Assembly (NCBI RefSeq): GCF_025716875.1
Contig: NZ_JAOVZB010000010.1
Span: 1 to 33,508 of the forward strand
Reading direction: 5' to 3'
DNA length: 33,508 nt
DNA from: Marinomonas sargassi
GTDB taxonomy: Bacteria > Pseudomonadota > Gammaproteobacteria > Pseudomonadales > Marinomonadaceae
Shown here: in pieces, positions 7,935 to 16,247 of the stretch
Layout of the letters: each line of letters opens with the position of its first letter
Numbering within the stretch: position 1 is the stretch's first letter
Position numbers and translations under genes: made by a program
The notes under the pieces: model-generated
The model's database searches: none
Seen by the model: the letters and a program-made list of their open reading frames with translations, nothing else
Told to the model about the DNA's origin: nothing

Positions 7935-10900
7935 ATGATAGCAGCAATTATTCGATGGTCTATCCATAATCGGTTCATGGTGCTGTTAACCAGTATGATG
8001 CTGGTCGCAGTGGGGCTATATTCCTTAAAAAATACACCTGTAGATGCCATTCCTGATCTGTCGGATGTGCAAGTCATCATTAAAACCAGTTATCCGGGTC
8101 AAGCGCCTCAGGTAGTTGAGGATCAGGTTACTTACCCTTTAACAACAGCAATGCTGTCGGTGCCTGGTGCGCAAACAGTACGTGGCTATTCGTTTTTTGG
8201 GGATTCTTACGTATACGTTATTTTCGATGATAATACGGATATGTATTGGGCTCGTAGTCGTGTTTTGGAGTATTTGAGTCAGGTTGCACCCTCCTTACCA
8301 AGTAATGCCAGAGCACAATTAGGTCCTGATGCAACTGGGGTTGGTTGGGTCTATTTGTACGCATTGATTGATAAGACAGGAAATCTGGATCTTGCTCAGT
8401 TGAGGTCATTACAAGATTGGTTCTTAAAATATGAACTGCAAACTGTCCCTGGGGTTTCGGAAGTTGCTCCTATTGGCGGTATGGTAAAGCAGTATCAAGT
8501 CAGTGTTGATCCAAACAAACTCCGTGCGCTCAATATGCCCCTGAGCCATATTCAAACAGCGATAAAAAGAGGTAACCAAGAGGTCGGTGCATCGGTCATT
8601 GAGATGGCTGAAGCGGAATATATGGTACGTGCCTCTGGGTATATTCAAAGTATTGAAGACATTGAAGCTATACCTTTAGGAGTGAGTGAAAGTGGTACGC
8701 CTCTTACCATTAAAGATGTGGCTGAAGTTGGCATTGGTCCACAAATGCGTCGTGGTTTAGCTGAGCTTAATGGCGAAGGTGAAGCGGTTGGCGGTGTTGT
8801 GGTGATGCGCTTTGGTGAGAATGCGCAACAAACCATTTCGGGGGTCAAAGCAAAGTTAGAGAGCTTGAAATCTAGCCTACCGGAAGGTGTGGAAGTGGTC
8901 ACGGTTTATGATCGATCTGGGTTGATAGATCGTGCTGTGAACAATTTGTGGACCAAGCTACTCGAAGAGTTTCTGGTGGTTGCACTGGTCTGCGTGGTTT
9001 TCCTATTTCATGTGCGCTCTTCTTTAGTGGCCATTATCAGTTTGCCTGTTGGTATTTTGACCGCCTTTATTGTTATGCATTGGCAAGGCATTAATGCCAA
9101 TATCATGTCGCTAGGGGGGATCGCCATTGCTATTGGCGCCATGATTGATGGTGCAATAGTCATGATTGAAAACCTCCATAAGCATATGGAAAAAGTTGAG
9201 ATGACAAAAGACAACCGCTGGCAAATTGTCACTAAGGCGGCAACAGAAGTTGGGCCAGCTTTATTCTTTAGCTTGCTGATTATCACTGTGAGTTTTGTAC
9301 CGGTATTTACTTTGGAGTCTCAAGAAGGACGAATGTTTGGCCCGCTGGCGTATACAAAAACCTATGCCATGGCGGCATCCGCTGCATTAGCCATTACCTT
9401 AGTACCAGTATTAATGGGGTGCTTTGTGCGGGGCAAAGTGGTGTCAGAACATAAGAACCCGATTAATAGGGCTCTGGTTGCTGTGTATATGCCAGCTTTA
9501 AAAGCGGCATTGAGCTTTCCGAAAACCACCTTGTTGTTGGCGGTCATGGTATTTCTCATTGGCATGTGGCCATTGAATAAATTAGGCAGCGAATTCATTC
9601 CTAGTTTAGATGAAGGCGACTTAATGTATATGCCAACGGCTTACCCCGGAATATCCATTGGCCAAGCACGTCAGGTGTTGCAGCAGACCAATAAGCTCAT
9701 CATGACCCTTCCTGAAGTAGAAACTGCCTTCGGTAAAGTTGGGCGTGCAGAAACAGCAACCGATCCTGCACCATTAACTATGATTGAAACCTTTATCCAG
9801 TTAAAACCTCAGTCACAATGGCGAGAAGGTATGACCAGTGACAAGATTAAGCAGGAGCTGGATCAATTAGTGAAAATGCCGGGGATTACGAATGCTTGGG
9901 TTATGCCAATTAAAACTCGTATCGATATGTTGGCAACGGGCATTAAAACCCCAGTGGGGATCAAAATTGCGGGTCCAGATTTAACTGTCATCCAAGAGAT
10001 AGGCCAACAGCTTGAGAAAATCCTTAAGCCAATCGAGGGCACAGCATCGGTTTATTCCGAACGTGTTGCTGGTGGGCGCTACGTTAAAGTGGATATCAAT
10101 CGCCAGAAAGCTTCACGTTATGGCATGAATATTCAAGATGTGCAGCAAGTTATCTCATCGGCTGTTGGCGGTATGAATGTGACCAATACCGTTGAGGGCT
10201 TGGAGCGATACCCGGTCAATGTCCGCTATCCACAAGAGTATCGCGACTCTCCAGAGCAGCTTAGCCTTTTACCTATCGTTACCCCGAACGGATTAAGAAT
10301 AGCCTTAGGAGATATTGCCGAGGTCTATGTGGAGGAGGGCCCACCGGGATTGAAAAGTGAAAACGCACGATTGAATGGCTGGACCTTTGTGGATATTGAA
10401 GGGGTAGACATTGGTCGTTATGTGGAAAATGCACAAACTATTGTTGCTGAACAAGTACAGCTGCCAGCAGGCTACTCATTGAATTGGTCAGGACAATATG
10501 AATACATGCAACGGGCAAAAGCCAAGTTGACCTATGTTGTGCCGTTAACCTTGTTAATCATCATTGTGCTGTTGTACATCAATTTCCGTAACTTTTCAGA
10601 AGTGGCCATTATCATGGGGACACTGCCATTCGCCATGGTTGGCAGTGTCTGGCTGATGTACTTGTCTGGCTTTAATTTCTCTGTTGCTGTGGGGGTTGGC
10701 TTTATTGCCTTGGCTGGAGTAGCAGTAGAAATAGGTGTCATTATGTTGGTGTATTTGAACCAAGCATGGGATGAAACCTTGGGCAAATACGCTGAGAAGA
10801 ATCTAGCCCCAAGAGCTGAGACGCTTTACCAAGCCGTATTACATGGTGCAGGTATGCGTGTGCGCCCAGTCATGATGACGGCAGCCTCTATCATTATTGG

Positions 10901-11057
10901 TTTGTTGCCCATTTTATACGGCACTGGAACGGGTTCAGAAGTAATGAGTCGAATTGCGGCGCCTATGGTCGGAGGTATGGTCAGCGCCGTGGTCTTAACA
11001 TTGTTGGTTCTGCCTGTAGTGTATTTCCTATGGAAGAAGTCATCTCTCACTCAATAA
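7935..11057 (+). CDS. cusA: Copper/silver efflux RND pump CusA
   Basis: This 1040-aa heavy-metal RND transporter has the CusA/CzcA length and 12-TM layout. The N-terminus contains [12 protein letters not shown], and the TM4 proton-relay region is [23 protein letters not shown]. The three Met of the CusA Cu/Ag site (E. coli M573, M623, M672) are all present in equivalent contexts: [20 protein letters not shown] and [14 protein letters not shown]. The pump is therefore predicted to carry monovalent Cu/Ag rather than Zn/Co/Cd. The position I align with E. coli Lys984 is Val979 (RVRPVMMT). It exports metal across the inner membrane and periplasm through CusB and CusC, driven by protons. Confidence 0.95.
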   Translation: MIAAIIRWSIHNRFMVLLTSMMLVAVGLYSLKNTPVDAIPDLSDVQVIIKTSYPGQAPQVVEDQVTYPLTTAMLSVPGAQTVRGYSFFGDSYVYVIFDDNTDMYWARSRVLEYLSQVAPSLPSNARAQLGPDATGVGWVYLYALIDKTGNLDLAQLRSLQDWFLKYELQTVPGVSEVAPIGGMVKQYQVSVDPNKLRALNMPLSHIQTAIKRGNQEVGASVIEMAEAEYMVRASGYIQSIEDIEAIPLGVSESGTPLTIKDVAEVGIGPQMRRGLAELNGEGEAVGGVVVMRFGENAQQTISGVKAKLESLKSSLPEGVEVVTVYDRSGLIDRAVNNLWTKLLEEFLVVALVCVVFLFHVRSSLVAIISLPVGILTAFIVMHWQGINANIMSLGGIAIAIGAMIDGAIVMIENLHKHMEKVEMTKDNRWQIVTKAATEVGPALFFSLLIITVSFVPVFTLESQEGRMFGPLAYTKTYAMAASAALAITLVPVLMGCFVRGKVVSEHKNPINRALVAVYMPALKAALSFPKTTLLLAVMVFLIGMWPLNKLGSEFIPSLDEGDLMYMPTAYPGISIGQARQVLQQTNKLIMTLPEVETAFGKVGRAETATDPAPLTMIETFIQLKPQSQWREGMTSDKIKQELDQLVKMPGITNAWVMPIKTRIDMLATGIKTPVGIKIAGPDLTVIQEIGQQLEKILKPIEGTASVYSERVAGGRYVKVDINRQKASRYGMNIQDVQQVISSAVGGMNVTNTVEGLERYPVNVRYPQEYRDSPEQLSLLPIVTPNGLRIALGDIAEVYVEEGPPGLKSENARLNGWTFVDIEGVDIGRYVENAQTIVAEQVQLPAGYSLNWSGQYEYMQRAKAKLTYVVPLTLLIIIVLLYINFRNFSEVAIIMGTLPFAMVGSVWLMYLSGFNFSVAVGVGFIALAGVAVEIGVIMLVYLNQAWDETLGKYAEKNLAPRAETLYQAVLHGAGMRVRPVMMTAASIIIGLLPILYGTGTGSEVMSRIAAPMVGGMVSAVVLTLLVLPVVYFLWKKSSLTQ

Positions 11058-11065
11058 TACGGATC

Positions 11066-11144
11066 CGGCATGTTAGGGAATAGCCTCTTATGCCGTGTGA
11101 TTAACAATACATGGTGATGGTGCGCTCCTTGGAGGAGGGGCGCA
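11066..11144 (+). other. Two hairpins downstream of cusA
   Basis: CGGCAT (11066-11071) pairs with ATGCCG (11090-11095), with inner AGG/CCT pairing. TGCGCTCC (11121-11128) pairs with GGGGCGCA (11137-11144). Neither runs straight into a T tract, but an AT-rich stretch follows the second. They probably end or stabilise the efflux mRNA. The remaining 11145-11295 shows nothing I can name. Confidence 0.45.
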
Positions 11145-11295
11145 ATTCGCTTATTTAATCTTATTTTCCCTTTTACCATCAAACTAAAGTAGTTCATAAG
11201 ACAGCTCGGAAAGTGTTTTTACCACTGAATGGGTGAGTTTCCCTTCCTATCTTAGGCTTTTAATTTTCTCTCTATGATCTTAATATGGCCTCCAT

Positions 11296-11333
11296 TCTCG
11301 TGTTATACCGACTTCCTGATATTAGGTGTTAAA
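11296..11333 (+). repeat. Copy B of the ~38-bp direct repeat
   Basis: This is the second copy of the repeat at 4401-4438, same orientation. It lies downstream of cusA and ends 5 bases before the ion-channel start. Shared blocks are CTCGT, TACCGAC and CTGATATTA. Confidence 0.6.
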
Positions 11334-11338
11334 GAACA

Positions 11339-12187
11339 ATGGCTATGATGAGTTACCGACGTATATTTGCTTACATGAAAAAAATCGAAAAAAGTGTTTG
11401 GTTTCAAGGTTTTATCATTGGCACCATCATAATTGCCGCTTTAACAGTAGGAGCGAAAACTTACACACTGCCAGATGGCGTAGAAACCGCTATCAATTAT
11501 TTAGATACCTTCATCACCATATTTTTTCTAGTAGAACTCAGTTTCCGATTTATCGCTTGCAGTAAAAAGCGACATTTCTTTAAAGACCCTTGGAATATTT
11601 TTGACACCATCATTGTGGTGGGAAGTTTGGCACCAATCTCTGAGACAGAGATGATATTGCTAGCCCGATTACTAAGAGTGTTTAGAGTGCTGCGTTTGGT
11701 TTCTATTATTCCTGACTTACGCTTCCTCATTAATGCCCTGCTCAAAGCCATCCCTAAAATGGGCTACATCGCTTTGCTGATGTTTATCATCTTCTATATT
11801 TTTGCAGCAGTTGGCTCTATCTTCTTCAACGATGTAAACGAAACCCTTTGGGGTGACATTGCGATCTCCATGTTGACACTGTTTCGTGTGGCTACCTTTG
11901 AGGATTGGACGGATGTCATGTATGAAACCATGGCGGTTTATCCGTTAAGCTGGATCTTTTATATCGTCTTTATCTTCCTAACCGCTTTTGTGTTCTTGAA
12001 TATGATGGTGGGTGTTGTACTGGATGTAATGACCAGAGAAACCTCTGAAAAAGAGCAAGAGAATCAGGACAATCACCACCATGAGCTTATCACTCAAATA
12101 TCAGAGTTACAGGCTCAAGTGAGTAAATTGGCTGATAAGATAGATGCTCAGAATACTACAGCTTCAAAAAGAGAGCCTAACGAATAG
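11339..12187 (+). CDS. Bacterial voltage-gated cation channel (NaChBac/BacNav-like)
   Basis: This 282-aa ion-transport protein has one six-TM domain, the size of BacNav channels. The S4 voltage sensor carries four Arg every third residue (R110, R113, R116, R119 in ARLLRVFRVLRL). S5 (about 142-160) and S6 (about 203-231) flank a pore loop with the filter T186-F-E-D-W-T-D192. The C-terminus after S6 is charged, then His-rich (NHHHEL), then a heptad coiled coil (about 248-270), as expected for tetramer assembly. BacNav filters are usually TLESW; this one is more acidic, so ion selectivity is open. Met1, Met3 or Met4 could start it; the ribosome site is weak. A terminator follows immediately. Confidence 0.88.
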   Translation: MAMMSYRRIFAYMKKIEKSVWFQGFIIGTIIIAALTVGAKTYTLPDGVETAINYLDTFITIFFLVELSFRFIACSKKRHFFKDPWNIFDTIIVVGSLAPISETEMILLARLLRVFRVLRLVSIIPDLRFLINALLKAIPKMGYIALLMFIIFYIFAAVGSIFFNDVNETLWGDIAISMLTLFRVATFEDWTDVMYETMAVYPLSWIFYIVFIFLTAFVFLNMMVGVVLDVMTRETSEKEQENQDNHHHELITQISELQAQVSKLADKIDAQNTTASKREPNE

Positions 12188-12194
12188 GCTCATG

Positions 12195-12250
12195 GCCAGA
12201 CAAAATCCCTAGGTTTGATTTACAGTTTTTGTCTGGCTGCTTTTCTTTTT
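12195..12250 (+). terminator. Rho-independent terminator of the ion-channel gene
   Basis: GCCAGACAAAA (12195-12205) pairs perfectly with TTTTGTCTGGC (12227-12237), followed by a T-rich tract. It works in the + direction and overlaps the 3' end of the EamA remnant on the opposite strand. Confidence 0.8.
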
Positions 12251-12853
12251 CTCTGCAGCAGCAAGCCCAGCTCCAGCCAATACTAAAGGTGCGGCAAGCA
12301 TGAAGGTGGTGGCTATCGGTAAACGGAAAATCACCAAGTCAGCCAATAACGGCCACAGCAAAGCAAGGTATTCGAATGGCGCAAGGCGTGAGGCTTCTGC
12401 GTAGCGAAAAGACATAGTCATCGCAATGTGCGCGAAGCCGCCAAATATTCCAGCCCCAACTAAGTAGAGTAAAGTGGTTCCTTCCGGCATGACCCAACCC
12501 CAAGGCAGAGTCAGTAAAGCGCCAAGCATGGCAGCAAGCACAAAATAGAGAGCGATAGCGCCAGGGCTTTCAGTTTTATTAAGACTGCGCACCATAATCA
12601 AAGCAAATGCTGATAGAGCGGCAGAGGCAATGCCCAGAATAACTCCCAATAACCGGCCTTCATCTGAGTTATCGCCACCAAGCTCTGGCCAAACTAGCGT
12701 GATTACTCCTGAAAAACCAAGAAGAATTCCCCCTATACGAAATAGGGTAAGTCGCTCTGATAGTAACCAGACAGCAGCCATTGCTGTGAGTAAGGGAGAA
12801 AGTTGGGCAATCAAAATAGCCTCGGCAATGTTTAAACGAGCGAGTGATGAAAT
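12209..12853 (-). pseudogene. 5'-truncated EamA/DMT-family transporter
   Basis: The reading frame encodes only the distal part of a drug/metabolite exporter. It holds the end of the first EamA repeat (ARLNIAEAILIAQLSPLLTAM, then LLSERLTLFRIGGILLGFSGV) and a complete second repeat (about 130 residues to AAPLVLAGAGLAAAEKKK). Family members are about 290-300 aa with 10 TM; here the first 60-80 residues are missing. EamA-like sequence fades at about 12853, and the frame is stopped at about 12899-12901, inside the 3' end of the XRE regulator. A TTG at 12814 with GAGG six bases upstream could still give a 201-aa fragment. I call it a deletion remnant; a shortened working protein is less likely. Confidence 0.75.
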
Positions 12854-12869
12854 GCTTTGGCCTATTGGC

Positions 12870-13682
12870 TTATTTAGCTCTAAATTGCCAATGTTCGTTT
12901 ACTCCCTGGTTGTTGATCATATCTAACAATGTTTTATCTAATGTTGGGTCGTCTGGGGAATAAAACCGGCACTCTGCAAGTGTTTTACGCAAAGGAATAT
13001 CTTGCCCTAAAAATTCCATTGAAACCCTTGCACTACAAGGCATGCGATCATCGTTAGAAGATACTCCCATACGTAAGCCATGGAGCCAATGAATTCGGTT
13101 TTTAAAGGTAGGATATAAAATGGTTTGAGTAATCTCATTGATGGTTAAAGACTCATAATCTGTCATAAAAATACGGTCTGAGAGAAAGTGTGCGACTCCT
13201 AGATACTTACAATGGCAAACTTCTTTATTCTGTTCTCCTATTTCGATTAAGCGTTCAGTACGTTGGTAGAGAATTTTGTCTTCAACTTTTGAAAAGCATA
13301 CAAGAGATTTGAGTATCTTACCGGGGTTACTCATGGAGTAGTAATACTCAAAGTAGTAGCCCAAATATTTGTCTAACTCTGGACTGGATTTGTCCATCAA
13401 CCTTTTTAAATGATCGAGCTCTACCTGATCACTCGTTAGGCTGTCTTGTCGAGGATTGTGCTGTACTAATTGTTGAAATTGCTTGTGAGGCAATTGTAGC
13501 TCATATTCTGCCACATCAAAGAACTCACAAATTCGTCTTAATGTATTGGCTGCTGGGCGATGGCGACCACTCAAATAGCGATTAAATTGCGACCGACTAA
13601 TTCCCAAACGTTGAGTCACATCACTGATAGATTTGTAATAGCTGCACAACAGCCTGAGGTTTAATGCAACGTCTTGATTCAT
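12870..13682 (-). CDS. XRE-type helix-turn-helix transcriptional regulator
   Basis: This 270-aa protein has an N-terminal Cro/C1-like helix-turn-helix at about residues 15-60 (SDVTQRLGISRSQFNRYLSG, then RHRPAANTLRRICEFFDV). A C-terminal domain of about 200 residues, which I do not recognise, probably senses a ligand or mediates dimerisation. It diverges from the NhaC-racemase operon across a 229-bp gap, so it is a good candidate regulator of that pair. Its last codons overlap the degraded 5' end of the EamA remnant. The ATG start fits the HTH position of the family. Confidence 0.85.
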   Translation of the reverse strand: MNQDVALNLRLLCSYYKSISDVTQRLGISRSQFNRYLSGRHRPAANTLRRICEFFDVAEYELQLPHKQFQQLVQHNPRQDSLTSDQVELDHLKRLMDKSSPELDKYLGYYFEYYYSMSNPGKILKSLVCFSKVEDKILYQRTERLIEIGEQNKEVCHCKYLGVAHFLSDRIFMTDYESLTINEITQTILYPTFKNRIHWLHGLRMGVSSNDDRMPCSARVSMEFLGQDIPLRKTLAECRFYSPDDPTLDKTLLDMINNQGVNEHWQFRAK

Positions 13683-13747
13683 TATTTGAGCCTAGAAGAG
13701 AGGTTAGATAATTTATAAGCATAGCAATTAGTTCACCCCCTATGAAA

Positions 13748-13774
13748 GACGCATTTTGATGTACAAAGCGCGTC
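13748..13774. promoter_or_regulatory. Candidate operator in the regulator/NhaC divergent region
   Basis: GACGC (13748-13752) and GCGTC (13770-13774) form a short inverted repeat between the divergent XRE regulator and the antiporter gene. Further downstream, AGTCTT and AAGACT around 13817-13850 also oppose each other. The arms are short and the operator role is a guess. Confidence 0.25.
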
Positions 13775-13911
13775 AAAGTACGCCAACTTAGGTCAGAGTG
13801 TCAAATGTCTTAAAAAGTCTTCATTTGCTCTACTTAAAGACTCCATGTCGCCCAGTGTGTCATTCAACTGCGAGGTCGATGTAAGTATGAGCAAAATCAT
13901 GAGGAATTTTT

Positions 13912-15324
13912 ATGACTGAAAAATCGAATTTGTCGTTTTACGGTGGCCCATGGCTGTCCTTCTTACCCATTATCAGCTTTGTGAGTGTGGCAATTTATGT
14001 AGCCACAGCGCTTGAAGAAGCCACGATACAAGGCATGTGGGTAGGAATACTTGCGGGTTTATTAGTGACCTTCTTATTTGCCAGAGACAAGTCTCTATAC
14101 GCAGAAACAATAATGAAGGGAATGGCTAGTAAAGTGGCGATTGCTCCGGTTGCAGCTTGGATTTTTGCAGGTATTTTTGCCACCGTGTTACGTTCGTCAG
14201 GCTTAGTAGATGGTGTGCTTTGGGCAGCGTATCACACTGGTGCTACAGGCACGGCTTTTGTCGTTGTGAGCTTTATTGCCAGCGCTTTATTTGCGACAGC
14301 GGCAGGTACAGGTTTCGGAACCATAGCCGCAGGTATGGGCGTACTGTATCCAGCGGGTGTGTTGCTTGGAGCAGACCCTTTACTTATGGCCGGAGCCATA
14401 GTTGGAGGTGGTGCTTTTGGTGATAATCTAGCACCTATTTCAGATACCACCATTTCGTCTGCGGCCAGCCAAGACACTGATATTGGTGGAGTGGTTCGTT
14501 CACGCCTTAAATACTCTGCCACTGCTGGAGTGATTACACTGGTGCTGTTGGTGGTATTCAGTCTTGCCAATTCAGGCATTACAGCGCAATTGCCTTATGA
14601 AGTTTTAGCCGAACATATGGATCCGAAAGGTTTGTTCATGTTGATTCCTGCCCTTGCTGCAATTTATGTGGCAATGCAGAAGGGCGATGTTATTTTTGCT
14701 ACCACGGTTGGTATTTTACTCGGTATGTTGGTGGCCGTTGTGACAGGCTTAAATACGGTTGACGGTTTTTTATCAGTAGAAAATGGTGCTCTGATTAACG
14801 GTGTGGCAGGTTGGATGTCTGATTTGTCTATCCTTGTATTACTGCTCGCTGGTGGTATTCGAATCATGCTGGACGGTGGCGGTAGCGATAAGCTTATTGA
14901 AGGTTTAAAAGGCTATGTTACAACTCCTCGTGGTGCAGAAGCCTCCTCTGCTGGATTGTCCTTGTTCCTATCGGCGATGATGAGTATCAACGCTCCGGCA
15001 ATATTAGCGGTGGGTCTGTCCTATGCCAAACCTGTGGGCGAGCGTTTCAAACTACATCCTTACCGTCGGGCCAACATTATCGATAGCATGGCCTGTACCC
15101 TAGTCTATTCCCTACCTTGGTCGGCAGCTTTGTTGTTCGCTTCAGGTTTGTCTGCAAAAGCCGCGGAATCTTTCGCGGGTGTGCCTGCATTAAGTCCAAT
15201 TGAAATGACCCCTTGGGTTCTGTATGCCTGGGTATTATTGGTGGTGATGAGTGTGTCTATCCTTACTGGTTGGGGCCGTAGCTTTGTTGATGATCAAGAA
15301 GTAGTAGGAAGTAGAAGCGAGTGA
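13912..15324 (+). CDS. NhaC-family Na+/H+ antiporter-like transporter
   Basis: This 470-aa polytopic inner-membrane protein belongs to the Na_H_antiporter (NhaC-type, PF03553) family. Its signature is GGGAFGDNLAPISDTTISSA, followed by SQDTDIGGVVRSRLKYS, at about residues 162-198. About 11-12 hydrophobic segments are visible. The ATG at 13912 has GAGG about 8 bases upstream. It shares the stop/start junction TGATG with the downstream racemase, so the two are co-translated. That partner suggests an amino acid or dicarboxylate could be a substrate rather than only Na+; this is inference from neighbourhood. Confidence 0.88.
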   Translation: MTEKSNLSFYGGPWLSFLPIISFVSVAIYVATALEEATIQGMWVGILAGLLVTFLFARDKSLYAETIMKGMASKVAIAPVAAWIFAGIFATVLRSSGLVDGVLWAAYHTGATGTAFVVVSFIASALFATAAGTGFGTIAAGMGVLYPAGVLLGADPLLMAGAIVGGGAFGDNLAPISDTTISSAASQDTDIGGVVRSRLKYSATAGVITLVLLVVFSLANSGITAQLPYEVLAEHMDPKGLFMLIPALAAIYVAMQKGDVIFATTVGILLGMLVAVVTGLNTVDGFLSVENGALINGVAGWMSDLSILVLLLAGGIRIMLDGGGSDKLIEGLKGYVTTPRGAEASSAGLSLFLSAMMSINAPAILAVGLSYAKPVGERFKLHPYRRANIIDSMACTLVYSLPWSAALLFASGLSAKAAESFAGVPALSPIEMTPWVLYAWVLLVVMSVSILTGWGRSFVDDQEVVGSRSE

Positions 15325-16022
15325 TGAAGCAAGAAAATCGAGCAAAATTAGGCATTATCACAGGCTCTGGCCCTGAAGCGGGTGTGGATATGTGGCAAAA
15401 AATTCTTTTTGCCAATAAGCAAATGATGCAAGAAGCCTTTCAAGGGGATTTAGACGCCCCTACGGTGAGTATTATTTCTGAGCCTCAGCTTGGTCTCTCC
15501 ATGGAATTGGAAAAAAACGATGCGATTGTCTGGGAAAAGCTAGCAAGAGTGGCACAGCAACTGGACTCACAAGTCGATTACTATGCCATTGCTTGTAATA
15601 CTCTTAACTACTACCAACCACAATTAGAAGCACTTGGGTTAAATGCCACACTGGTGTCTTTTGGTGATGTTTTAAAAAAGAAGATAGTGACAGAAGGTTT
15701 GACCAAAGTGGCCTTGTTAGGATCTGATTCGGTGACCAACTTAGGTATTTGGTCACCTTATCGTGTGCTGAAAGAGATGGTGGAAATCGAAGTGCCTAAA
15801 GCTGATAGTGGCTTACATCAACTGATTTATGATGTGAAAACCTATGGTGGTGAAAGAGTCGATATAGTGCAGCGTTTTACCAAGCTAGTTGATGAGCTGG
15901 ACGCCGATGTTGTGCTACTTGCTTGTACTGAATTACCTTTAATTCAGATTCAAACCCACAAACAACTGATAGATGTCACAGAATTGGTTGCGAAAGAGCT
16001 GGCGACTCTATCTTTAATATAG
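15324..16022 (+). CDS. Aspartate/glutamate racemase family protein
   Basis: A 232-aa cytoplasmic enzyme of the cofactor-independent Asp/Glu racemase superfamily (PF01177). The N-terminal motif is GIITGSGPEAGVDMW. Both catalytic Cys are present: C91 in AIACNTLNYY and C201 in LLACTELPL. These act as the two-base pair that inverts the alpha-carbon. ATG at 15324 overlaps the nhaC-like stop (TGATG) and has GGAAG upstream; a GTG one codon earlier is possible. Substrate (Asp, Glu or another amino acid) cannot be fixed from sequence. A good terminator follows. Confidence 0.88.
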   Translation: MKQENRAKLGIITGSGPEAGVDMWQKILFANKQMMQEAFQGDLDAPTVSIISEPQLGLSMELEKNDAIVWEKLARVAQQLDSQVDYYAIACNTLNYYQPQLEALGLNATLVSFGDVLKKKIVTEGLTKVALLGSDSVTNLGIWSPYRVLKEMVEIEVPKADSGLHQLIYDVKTYGGERVDIVQRFTKLVDELDADVVLLACTELPLIQIQTHKQLIDVTELVAKELATLSLI

Positions 16023-16043
16023 AGAAGTAGCCACGATTCTTAC

Positions 16044-16075
16044 AAAGGGCTAGTTCTATGAACCGGCCCTTTTTT
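16044..16075 (+). terminator. Terminator of the NhaC-racemase operon
   Basis: AAAGGGC and GTTC pair with GAAC and GCCCTTT around a TAT loop, with one small internal mismatch, and the stem ends in six T. It lies between the convergent racemase and the cio operon. Confidence 0.85.
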
Positions 16076-16110
16076 ATGAATGAATCTATGTGGTTTTTCA
16101 ATCAGTGCTT

Positions 16111-16245
16111 TTAAGGTAATGTCTTGATAAATAGCTTGAGCAAATAAGAAGTCGCGACCAAGCTAATAAAGCCAACCAAATACAGTAATAAAAACCATTG
16201 CCAAGATTTAAAGTGAGCCGTTTTGGCTTTAATGGATCTAAACAT
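16111..16245 (-). CDS. Small DUF2474-like membrane protein downstream of cioB
   Basis: A 44-aa protein starting MFRSIKAKTAHFKSWQWFLL. It has a basic, aromatic N-terminus and one TM helix (about 18-38). Its ATG at 16245 follows the cioB stop by 2 bases and has an excellent Shine-Dalgarno (AGGAGGG) inside the end of cioB. Size, topology and position match DUF2474 proteins encoded after cyanide-insensitive cytochrome bd genes, analogous to CydX next to cydAB. It is probably a small accessory subunit. A longer reading frame through cioB exists but is not credible. Confidence 0.75.
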   Translation of the reverse strand: MFRSIKAKTAHFKSWQWFLLLYLVGFISLVATSYLLKLFIKTLP

Positions 16246-16247
16246 AG

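Noticed and set aside
14232..14579. 115-aa ORF antisense to the NhaC-like gene
   Set aside because: It is a shadow of a conserved membrane-protein frame and shows no independent signals.
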